18,377 bases of DNA. It comes from CAYXVJ01 sp964558445 (GTDB lineage Bacteria > Bacillota > Clostridia > Saccharofermentanales > Fastidiosipilaceae). Each line of letters starts with the position of its first letter. The stretch's first letter is position 1. Below, in pieces: positions 1 through 6,441 of this stretch. The stretch covers positions 1 to 18,377 of the forward strand of contig CAZLEA010000032.1 in the NCBI GenBank assembly GCA_964558445.1, given 5' to 3'. The position numbers and the translations under genes were made by a program. A model generated the notes under the pieces. The model saw only the letters and a list, made by a program, of their open reading frames with translations. It made no database searches and had not been told where the DNA came from.

Positions 1-4
1 AAAC

Positions 5-37
5 GTCAAGTCCGAGATTTTTTGTCTCGGACTTGAC
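5..37 (-). terminator. Intrinsic terminator of the tRNA-Ser gene
   Basis: A perfect 13-bp inverted repeat (arms 5-17 and 25-37, 7-base loop) lies 7 bases beyond the 3' end of the tRNA. On the minus strand the hairpin is followed by GTTT and then the window ends, so the length of the T-tract cannot be judged. Its position and symmetry make it the likely end of the tRNA transcript. Confidence 0.75.
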
Positions 38-44
38 ATTTGGG

Positions 45-137
45 TGGCGGAGAAGGAGGGATTCGAACCCTCGAAACGCTTGTGACGTTTACGTGATTTC
101 CAATCACGCGCCCTCGGCCAGACTAGGCGACTTCTCC
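45..137 (-). tRNA. tRNA-Ser (anticodon GGA)
   Basis: The minus strand folds as a class II tRNA with a long variable arm, as expected for serine. The acceptor stem pairs GGAGAAG (131-137) with CTTCTCC (49-55), followed by discriminator G and an encoded CCA (45-47). The T-arm has the GGTTCGAATCC core. The anticodon loop is TTGGAAA (97-103), closed by CGTGA/TCACG, giving anticodon GGA (99-101), which reads UCC and UCU. The G73 discriminator is the usual serine identity base. Confidence 0.97.
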
Positions 138-178
138 AGGACGTCATATATGTGTCGCCGAAACAAGCGACAGTCAGA

Positions 179-207
179 ATGATACCATCCTTCACTGCTT
201 CCGTCAA
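179..207 (-). promoter_or_regulatory. Sigma-A-type promoter for tRNA-Ser
   Basis: On the minus strand TTGACG (202-207) and TATCAT (179-184) are spaced by exactly 17 bases. Transcription would start near 172, about 35 bases before the mature tRNA. The promoter begins just 9 bases past the stop codon of the AI-2E gene. The leader contains a 6-bp hairpin, TGTCGC/GCGACA (153-158 with 167-172), that has no T-tract and may be part of the pre-tRNA leader or a weak 3' end for the upstream gene. Confidence 0.65.
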
Positions 208-215
208 TCATGAAA

Positions 216-1379
216 TCAGTGCTTTATCTTATAATGCGGAATTTTCAGAACTTTGATCCGATCGTAGATATATGTTCGTACCAATACATAGACAACAGAT
301 ACAAGCGGGATGGTGATCAAGATACCGAGGACACCGCCATAGTTGCCTCCGACGGCCGATGCGATCAGTACCCACATACCGGGAAGTCCGATCGAACCGC
401 CCACTGTGCGAGGATAGATTAGGTTGTTATCGATCTGCTGCACCACGATGTTCACGATTAAGAAGAGGATTGCCTGGTATGGATTGACGATCGCGATAAG
501 TAGCATACCGACCGCCGCTGCGATGATCGCACCGAAGATCGGGACGAGCGCCATCACGCCCATGATTACCGCGATCAAGAAGGCGTACGGGAAGTTGAAG
601 ATCAAATTGGTAATCAAGGTCAAGAGCGCAAGCAGGAGGGCTTCCAGCACCTGTCCGCTGATGAAGCGGCTGTAAGTCTTGTTGGAGATACTGGCCAGAT
701 TGATGATGGAATCCGCACGGTTCTCAGGCAGGATCGCGTAGAGCGCGGCACGTGATTGGCGCCCGAGCGTCTCCTTCGTAGCAAGCACATAGATGTGCAA
801 GAAGAAGGCGATGAAGAAGGTTGAGACCTTCGAGAAGATGCCTTGGACGAAGTCCAGACCGGTAGCGAACAGGTCGCCGGAGACCGTACTCAGCCAACCG
901 GTGATGTTCTTGGTGATCGTATCGATGTCGAAGCTCACCCCCGAGATCAGCGGCTCGATCTGCGGATACTGTATCGTCAGATCCTTGATCAAGACGTCTA
1001 AGCTATCGAGGAAGACCGGAACTTGTGTAGCGAGGCTGCTGAAGGATCGGGCAATCTCCGGTATAACCGTGAAGAAGATAGAGACGATCACGCCGAAGAA
1101 CAGGAGTATCGTCAGGAGTATGGAGATACCGCGCTTACCCTTACGCCTCACGCCATCCAGGATACGCCACGGCTTGCTAAACAGTGTACGTTCGATAGCC
1201 GACATCGGCACATTCATGACGAAGGCCATGGCAAGTCCGAAGATAACCGGTGAGAAGATACCGAGGAGCCAGCGCAGGCCGTTATACAGTACATCGAAGT
1301 TTTGTACCGCGACGAACAAGAATACGCTAAACGCGATAATCTTATAGATTTGGCGAACGGTCTGCTTGTTTAGTTCCAT
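216..1379 (-). CDS. AI-2E family (PerM/YtvI-like) membrane transporter
   Basis: This 387-residue polytopic membrane protein matches the AI-2E transporter family (Pfam AI-2E_transport) in length and layout. It has a paired hydrophobic start (about residues 12-60), a long soluble loop (about 110-165), then several hydrophobic segments. The C-terminal half holds family-typical stretches: a GPxxA-like MALVPIFGAIIAAAVG segment and an IYPRTVGGSIGLP segment near residues 320-335. Despite the family name, most members have not been shown to carry autoinducer-2; some are Na+/H+ antiporters or sporulation proteins (YtvI), so the substrate here is unknown. The start is supported by a GAGG site 8 bases upstream. 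It is the last gene of a leftward unit with the amidase (48-base gap) and the MerR-like gene. Confidence 0.9.
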   Translation of the reverse strand: MELNKQTVRQIYKIIAFSVFLFVAVQNFDVLYNGLRWLLGIFSPVIFGLAMAFVMNVPMSAIERTLFSKPWRILDGVRRKGKRGISILLTILLFFGVIVSIFFTVIPEIARSFSSLATQVPVFLDSLDVLIKDLTIQYPQIEPLISGVSFDIDTITKNITGWLSTVSGDLFATGLDFVQGIFSKVSTFFIAFFLHIYVLATKETLGRQSRAALYAILPENRADSIINLASISNKTYSRFISGQVLEALLLALLTLITNLIFNFPYAFLIAVIMGVMALVPIFGAIIAAAVGMLLIAIVNPYQAILFLIVNIVVQQIDNNLIYPRTVGGSIGLPGMWVLIASAVGGNYGGVLGILITIPLVSVVYVLVRTYIYDRIKVLKIPHYKIKH

Positions 1380-1427
1380 CTTGGTACCTCAATTATTATG
1401 TGTCGCTTGCTAGAGTCAGGTAGTCCA

Positions 1428-2699
1428 TTACGATGCACTCGTGAAGTAGCGCCATACACCGTCGGCAATACCCGATGCGAAGGCCGCTTGCTTGTCCGGA
1501 TCCAAGAGGATAGCGAGGTCTTCACTATTGGACATGAAGGCGGTCTCGATCAGAACACTGGTCAGGTTTAGCTCTCTTAAGAAGGCAAAGTTCCCGGCAT
1601 ACGCCGTCACTTCGCTCTGCTTCAATTCCGGAATAAGTCCCGTAATCGAACCGAAGAGCGAGCCTGCCAGACGCAGGCGAGCCGCGTCGTCGTATGCTTG
1701 ATAATTCGGATTGATCGGCAGGATCTCGGGATCGCTGCTGTCTTGCTGCAGCATGGAGAGTTCGCTCTCGTAGATATGCTGGTTTGTTGAGATATACATC
1801 TGCAGGCCGCGCTTGTCACCCAGGCTTACATCCGTGCTGTTCGCATGGATGGATAAGTAGATGATCTGCTTCGTCTGGACCTGTGCATCGAAGAGTTGGC
1901 GAAGCGTCTCACGAACACCAAGTCCCTGTGCGAAGCCGCGCCCGCCGCTCTCGACGGTGTCTTCGTTGATATCTTGTAGTTTCTGTAATTCTGCATTGAT
2001 CGGTTCGAGCCAAGCGGTATCGAGTCCGGCTGCCGTGAGGCCCTCCTCCCAGAAGGCCGTGGTTGCGAAGCCCGCGATCGCAACACGGGTATAGAGCGAT
2101 ACCCAGCTATCGTCTTCGCGCGTCATTATGACATTTGCGCCGAGTGCTTCGAGTTCGCTTCTGGTCTTCATAGCGATGGCCAGGTTGACATCCTTCTCAT
2201 AGATGGTTTGATCGCCGGAGACGCCCAGAGCTCCCGGGTCCTTACCGCCGTGACCGGGGTCCAAGATTACCGTTAGATCTTGCATGGGCCGCTCGCTCTT
2301 CGGTGCACCTACATAAGCGGACAGATCCAGATTCAGCTTAGCCGGTGTGATGAGATCTGCGGGCCAGCGAGTCCAGGCACCGCTTGCATCGACTGTAGCT
2401 TGATTGGCACCGGCAAGTATGCTGTTTGCTTCGAAGCTTGCGGTCCACTTGGTTCCGGGAAGCGGAGTTGTATCGATCGTCTCTGTTGTTTCGTCGCTTG
2501 GTGGTAATTCAGTCTCGTCAGGGTCCAAATCGTTCGTGCCCGGCAGATCGGATGGTAGAGGAGCACCCGAGGTAGACGTATCGGATACGGAGGGCGACGA
2601 TGGGGCAGAGGGCTGATCGCCTGTCCACTCGTCACAGGCGACAAGACTTAAGAGCATGGAGACAGTAAGTAGGAGCGTAAGCGTACGGAAACGTTTCAT
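1428..2699 (-). CDS. Lipoprotein N-acetylmuramoyl-L-alanine amidase (Amidase_3)
   Basis: The predicted 423-residue protein cleaves the bond between MurNAc and L-Ala in peptidoglycan and is zinc-dependent. The start at 2699 gives a clean lipoprotein signal (MKRFRTLT... LSLVAC, lipid Cys22) and has GAGG 8 bases upstream; an in-frame ATG at 2753 would overlap the upstream gene and bury the signal peptide. Residues 23-80 form a Ser/Thr/Pro/Asp-rich linker. The catalytic domain runs from about 140 to 423, with zinc ligands His150 (DPGHGG), Glu168 (IYEKD) and His285 (SIHAN) and catalytic Glu385 (LIETAF). The ligand spacing is unusual: about 65 residues (210-275) sit between the usual R-V-A-I-A segment and SIHAN, which are normally almost adjacent. 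It lies 14 bases downstream of the MerR-like gene, so the two are surely co-transcribed. The protein is likely held on the outer face of the cytoplasmic membrane. Confidence 0.93.
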   Translation of the reverse strand: MKRFRTLTLLLTVSMLLSLVACDEWTGDQPSAPSSPSVSDTSTSGAPLPSDLPGTNDLDPDETELPPSDETTETIDTTPLPGTKWTASFEANSILAGANQATVDASGAWTRWPADLITPAKLNLDLSAYVGAPKSERPMQDLTVILDPGHGGKDPGALGVSGDQTIYEKDVNLAIAMKTRSELEALGANVIMTREDDSWVSLYTRVAIAGFATTAFWEEGLTAAGLDTAWLEPINAELQKLQDINEDTVESGGRGFAQGLGVRETLRQLFDAQVQTKQIIYLSIHANSTDVSLGDKRGLQMYISTNQHIYESELSMLQQDSSDPEILPINPNYQAYDDAARLRLAGSLFGSITGLIPELKQSEVTAYAGNFAFLRELNLTSVLIETAFMSNSEDLAILLDPDKQAAFASGIADGVWRYFTSAS

Positions 2700-2713
2700 G
2701 TGATAACCTCGGA

Positions 2714-3304
2714 TCATAGTAGCGCAGCCAGAATCATCGGACCTAGGATCCAACCGGCTGCAATCAGTAGTAGAAATAGCAGAATCAAAATAATGCGGTA
2801 GTAGCGCTTGCGACTTAATTCGGACGCATCCAGCAAATCGGAAAAATCGCGAACTTGCAAGCTTAGGCTCTCGGTTGCGTGGCGTCTGTCCCGATCGATA
2901 TCGTGATCGATATCCCGATCAGGCAGCGGTAAGTCGATCTTCAGACTGGCTAGCGTATCCAGCATGTCGTCTAGACTCTGGAAGCTTCCGAGCTCTAATT
3001 GACCGATTGCCTTGATACGTTCATCGCTGACCTTCTGCTCTTCGGTCAGGCGCGCAATATGAGAGATAGAGAACGAAGCGGCCTTCTGCGGATTGATGAG
3101 CATCGCCCGAATCTCTTGGATCGGTACGTTCAGACGGCGCAGATTCGCAGTGGCTTGGAGACGGATGACATCCTCTTGAGCGTATTCGGCTTGATCGACA
3201 AGCTCTCGGTCCGCATAGAACGGGACCACGATCTTCTCTTCAACATAGTATTCGACTGTCTTGGCGGGCAAACCGCTCAATTCACACACTTGCTGAAAAT
3301 CCAT
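2714..3304 (-). CDS. MerR-like regulator with a C-terminal membrane anchor
   Basis: The 196-residue protein begins with a MerR-type winged-helix region (about residues 1-70): a tolerance-like opening DFQQVCELSGLPAKTVEYYVEE, the second helix with QEDVIRLQATANLRRLN, then P-I-Q-E-I-R. A charged middle follows, including an Asp/Arg/His-rich run at about 129-142. The protein ends in one strongly hydrophobic segment (about 170-195) with no residues after it, consistent with a tail anchor. Canonical MerR proteins are soluble and often carry cysteine metal ligands at the C-terminus; none are seen here. The ribosome site is weak (AGG about 12 bases from the ATG). It heads the leftward unit with the amidase and AI-2E genes and is divergent from murL. 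The effector is unknown; an envelope signal is an inference from the anchor and neighbours. Confidence 0.8.
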   Translation of the reverse strand: MDFQQVCELSGLPAKTVEYYVEEKIVVPFYADRELVDQAEYAQEDVIRLQATANLRRLNVPIQEIRAMLINPQKAASFSISHIARLTEEQKVSDERIKAIGQLELGSFQSLDDMLDTLASLKIDLPLPDRDIDHDIDRDRRHATESLSLQVRDFSDLLDASELSRKRYYRIILILLFLLLIAAGWILGPMILAALL

Positions 3305-3333
3305 ACGCTACTCAAACCTGCCTCTCCTAATGG

Positions 3334-3342
3334 TGTTATAAT
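3334..3342 (+). promoter_or_regulatory. Extended -10 promoter for murL-murD
   Basis: TGT followed by a perfect TATAAT (3337-3342) forms an extended -10 element; there is no good -35 at 17 bases. Transcription would begin near 3349, leaving a leader of about 36 bases before the murL ATG. On the opposite strand TATAAT at 3361-3366 could serve the divergent MerR-like gene, but no convincing -35 accompanies it. Confidence 0.55.
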
Positions 3343-3384
3343 AAATCATACACTTTTTTTATTATACTATGCTTCGGAGGAAAT

Positions 3385-4869
3385 ATGGGAACTCAAGTTA
3401 TACCCCCACCGGCCGAGCCCAAGGATTTCGCAGCATTGCGTTCTACATGGCCCGACTTCTATTATGAAGGATTCGATACAGAGTTTGGGGACGGCTTCTT
3501 GACAGTCACCTATCGCTTCTCTATCCCCGGTTTGACGACCTTCAATCCCAGTCTTCGCTTCCCCGTTTCGAAGGGCATGACGCTTCGAGCGACAGATAAG
3601 CAGGCTCAGACAATTCTATTTAATCTCGGTCTTGTCGAATTAATAAGCTATTGGAAGACGACTTGTGCCCCGAACGTACATATTGTCGGCAGAAGCCTGG
3701 ATCAGAGACAACGTCGTTTCTGGAAGAATTTGTACTTCGGCGGTCTCGGCGAGTTCTTCTATCGTAACGGCATCCAAACGACTTGGGACAGCTTCATGAC
3801 CCTGCATGCAGAGGAACAGAAGAACACGGACAGCACAGGAGCTGCTCTGACGCTTCGTTCGCCGGTCACCAAGACGGCAACACGTCCGGAGAAGATGCTG
3901 GTCCCCGTCGGTGGAGGGAAGGACTCGGCTGTCACACTCGCTAGACTTGCGGGTGTAAGAGATGAGGTTTATACCTTTGGCATCAATGCGACAGGTGCCG
4001 CTATCGACACGATGGAGGTAGCGGGTATCAAGGCAGAACGACGCTTGCTCGTCTCACGCACGCTGGATCGAAATATGCTCTTGATGAATCGCTTGGGTTA
4101 TTGGAACGGCCACACGCCCTTCTCTGCGATCGTCGCCTTCACCGCTCTCTATGTGGCGTATCTGCATGATTTGAACTACATCGTATTGTCCAACGAATCT
4201 TCGGCAGACGAGGCGACGGTCCTCGGTACGGATGTGAATCATCAATTCTCGAAGTCCAGTGATTTCGAGCGTGCCTTCCAAGCATATACAGAGCAGTATA
4301 TCGGCTCCGGTGCGTACTACTTCAGTTTGATGCGTCCGTTTACAGAGCTTGCGATCGCGCGGGAGTTCGCCAAGCATCCCGTCTATTTCCCGGTCTTCCG
4401 CTCCTGTAACGTGGGCTCCAAGGAGAATCGTTGGTGTGGGACTTGTGCCAAGTGCCTCTTCATTTATATTGTCTTGAGTCCGTTTATCGAATTGGAAACG
4501 ATGGTGTCGATTCTGGGCAGCGATCTGTTCAAGGATCCGAATCTGGAGCGCGATCTGGCAGGCTTATGTGGTCGCGTGTCGCTCAAGCCCTGGGAGTGTG
4601 TCGGCACGGTCTCCGAGGTAAACGTCGCGCTCTGTCTAACTATCGCGTCTTATCTGGATCGAGGTACCAAGGTGTCTGAGCTACCGCTACTGCTGCGCGC
4701 TTACCTAGCTTGGGTCGAAGCGGGCGAGGTGCCCTCTGTACATCTGACGGCAAGCGGTCGACCGATCGCTGTGATCTTGGATACGGCAGGTCCGCTTCAG
4801 CAATTCAATACGGAACACCGTGTACCGGATGTGTTTCTACCCCTAATCCAGGGGATGATCGAGGAGTGA
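3385..4869 (+). CDS. murL: UDP-N-acetyl-alpha-D-muramoyl-L-alanyl-L-glutamate epimerase (MurL)
   Basis: The 494-residue cytoplasmic protein matches the MurL family. MurL uses ATP to invert the terminal L-Glu of UDP-MurNAc-L-Ala-L-Glu to D-Glu, an alternative to making free D-Glu with glutamate racemase. An N-terminal domain (about 1-165) with FxIPGLTTFNP-type sequence precedes a PP-loop nucleotide-binding domain opened by PVGGGKDSA (174-182). Later landmarks are LSNESSADE (268-276) and a cysteine cluster, Cys341 then C-x2-C-x2-C at 351, 354 and 357. The length is near the family norm. The start has GGAGG 6 bases upstream (3377-3381). Its TGA overlaps the first possible ATG of murD, so the two are translationally coupled. 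The murL-murD pairing is the main support for the call; family assignment is from recalled sequence features, not a search. Confidence 0.85.
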   Translation: MGTQVIPPPAEPKDFAALRSTWPDFYYEGFDTEFGDGFLTVTYRFSIPGLTTFNPSLRFPVSKGMTLRATDKQAQTILFNLGLVELISYWKTTCAPNVHIVGRSLDQRQRRFWKNLYFGGLGEFFYRNGIQTTWDSFMTLHAEEQKNTDSTGAALTLRSPVTKTATRPEKMLVPVGGGKDSAVTLARLAGVRDEVYTFGINATGAAIDTMEVAGIKAERRLLVSRTLDRNMLLMNRLGYWNGHTPFSAIVAFTALYVAYLHDLNYIVLSNESSADEATVLGTDVNHQFSKSSDFERAFQAYTEQYIGSGAYYFSLMRPFTELAIAREFAKHPVYFPVFRSCNVGSKENRWCGTCAKCLFIYIVLSPFIELETMVSILGSDLFKDPNLERDLAGLCGRVSLKPWECVGTVSEVNVALCLTIASYLDRGTKVSELPLLLRAYLAWVEAGEVPSVHLTASGRPIAVILDTAGPLQQFNTEHRVPDVFLPLIQGMIEE

Positions 4870-4871
4870 TG

Positions 4872-6233
4872 ATGATGGGAACAGATCCTTTGCTTGCTTA
4901 CTTGCGCTCGAAATCGCTGTTGATCCTCGGTTTCGGACGAGAGGGTAAATCCTCGCTTCGCTTCCTCATGAAGTATTGGGCAGAGCTTGGCTTAACGAGG
5001 CTAGGTATCGCCGACCGATCGGACGTGGATCTGATCGCTTATGAGGCGGAGTTCTTGGCGTCCGGCATCAAACCGGTGATTCATAGCAGGGATTCATACC
5101 TGGACGCGATCGGCGACTATGACTTGGTCTTGAAGAGTCCCGGTATCAGCTTGAAGGCCTATACGGACAAGTGGCTTCGTCCGGGCTACCTGGCATGCTG
5201 GCCGAACACGGAGATCAGCGGACAAATCGACTTGTTCTTGCGGTTCGCCCCGATGCCGGCGACAATCGGTATCACGGGGACGAAGGGGAAGTCTACGACT
5301 TCGAGTCTGCTGGCTTGCATCTTGGAACACAGCGGTCGAAGCACTTATCTGGCGGGTAACATCGGTGTACCGATCTTGGACAATTGGGATCGCTACAGGG
5401 AGGACGATCATGTGGTTGTGGAGCTCTCGTCGCATCAATTGCAGTTTGTCCAGGCTTCGCCGCACTATGCCGCGATCACGAATTTCTATCCCGAACACCT
5501 GGATCACTACAATTCGTACGATGAGTATCTGGCGTCGAAGCTAAACATCTTGCGTCATCAGACATCGACGGATTGCTTCGTCTTGAACACGGACGATCAG
5601 GATTTGTGTCATCGAGCAGAAGGACTGATCCGAGGTCGCACCGTGCGAGTCGGTATGGTCGACGGCCTGCCCTATCGAGGCTTGAATCCGCATCTGATGG
5701 GCGACCATCATGCGCTGGATGTAGCGCTTGCAGTATCGATTTGTCGCGAGCTGGGCCTGGATGAGCCCGCGATCCGAGCAGGAATCGAAGCGTTTCCCGG
5801 TATACCCCATCGCTGCGAGTATGTGGGAACCTACAGCGGCATCCGCTTCTACAATGATTCGATAGCGACGATACCGCAGGCCACGTTGTTTGCCATCGAT
5901 ACGTTGAAGGACGTCGATGTACTCATCGTCGGGGGGATGGATCGCGGTCTGGATTATACGGATTTCGTTATGCGGCTTACAGACTTGGATCTGCTCCATG
6001 TGGTCTGCTTGCCCGAGACGGGAACTGCGATCTATGAGGCGCTGAATCAGGAGGCCCCCGGACTTGCGATTCAAGTCGATCGTCTGACGGAGGCTGTCCT
6101 GCTTGGCTATCGCCTGACGAGACCGGGACGCTCTTGCCTCTTATCGCCTGCCGCATCCAGCTATCATCGCTGGAAGAGCTTCGAGGAGCGAGGCGACGAA
6201 TTCAAGTCGCTGGTGCGATCCTATAGCGAATAA
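4872..6233 (+). CDS. murD: UDP-N-acetylmuramoyl-L-alanine--glutamate ligase (MurD, probably MurD2-type)
   Basis: The protein of about 453 residues is a Mur ligase of the MurD branch. It has an N-terminal Rossmann-like domain (LLILGFGREGKSS, 17-28), an ATP-binding loop GITGTKGKST (133-142), the VELSSHQLQF segment, NFYPEHLDHY in place of the more usual N-x-x-x-D-H-x-D, and a C-terminal domain with YNDSIATIP and GGMDRGLDY. Three consecutive ATGs (4869, 4872, 4875) follow GAGGAG; 4872 is chosen for its 5-base spacing, with 4875 almost as likely. In Xanthomonas a MurD2 adds L-Glu and MurL then inverts it. Because this murD is fused in one operon with murL, L-Glu is the likely substrate here, but this is inference and D-Glu cannot be excluded. 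The operon ends in a terminator. Confidence 0.9.
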   Translation: MMGTDPLLAYLRSKSLLILGFGREGKSSLRFLMKYWAELGLTRLGIADRSDVDLIAYEAEFLASGIKPVIHSRDSYLDAIGDYDLVLKSPGISLKAYTDKWLRPGYLACWPNTEISGQIDLFLRFAPMPATIGITGTKGKSTTSSLLACILEHSGRSTYLAGNIGVPILDNWDRYREDDHVVVELSSHQLQFVQASPHYAAITNFYPEHLDHYNSYDEYLASKLNILRHQTSTDCFVLNTDDQDLCHRAEGLIRGRTVRVGMVDGLPYRGLNPHLMGDHHALDVALAVSICRELGLDEPAIRAGIEAFPGIPHRCEYVGTYSGIRFYNDSIATIPQATLFAIDTLKDVDVLIVGGMDRGLDYTDFVMRLTDLDLLHVVCLPETGTAIYEALNQEAPGLAIQVDRLTEAVLLGYRLTRPGRSCLLSPAASSYHRWKSFEERGDEFKSLVRSYSE

Positions 6234-6261
6234 ACCCCGGATCGTTTCTAGTGATATAGAG

Positions 6262-6292
6262 CCGTTGAATGTTACGATTCAACGGTTTTATT
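6262..6292 (+). terminator. Intrinsic terminator after murD
   Basis: A perfect 9-bp stem (CCGTTGAAT 6262-6270 with ATTCAACGG 6277-6285), a 6-base loop and a following TTTTATT tract form a standard rho-independent terminator 28 bases after the murD stop. Confidence 0.88.
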
Positions 6293-6344
6293 CTTGTTGG
6301 GAATAATTAATATTTACATTGTTAAGAAATAGTTTGAAATATGC

Positions 6345-6373
6345 TTGTATAGCATAAATATATGATGTATATT
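6345..6373 (+). promoter_or_regulatory. Candidate promoter for the LPXTG protein gene
   Basis: TTGTAT (6345-6350) and TATATT (6368-6373) are separated by 17 bases within an AT-rich block (about 6300-6390) that stands out from the surrounding coding sequence. Transcription would start near 6380, about 60 bases before the chosen start. Other AT-rich hexamers nearby make the exact promoter uncertain. Confidence 0.5.
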
Positions 6374-6441
6374 ACTGATAATTAGGTTAACCACGGAGTA
6401 TGATCACGTCCGCTTGCAAGCTCTTCTATAGGGGAACTATT

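Noticed and set aside
2700..2753. Longer start for the amidase at 2753
   Set aside because: It overlaps the end of the MerR-like gene and would hide a clear lipoprotein signal peptide.
5541..6074. A 177-codon minus-strand open frame inside murD
   Set aside because: It is antisense to conserved MurD motifs and shows no family features; it reflects codon bias of the real gene.
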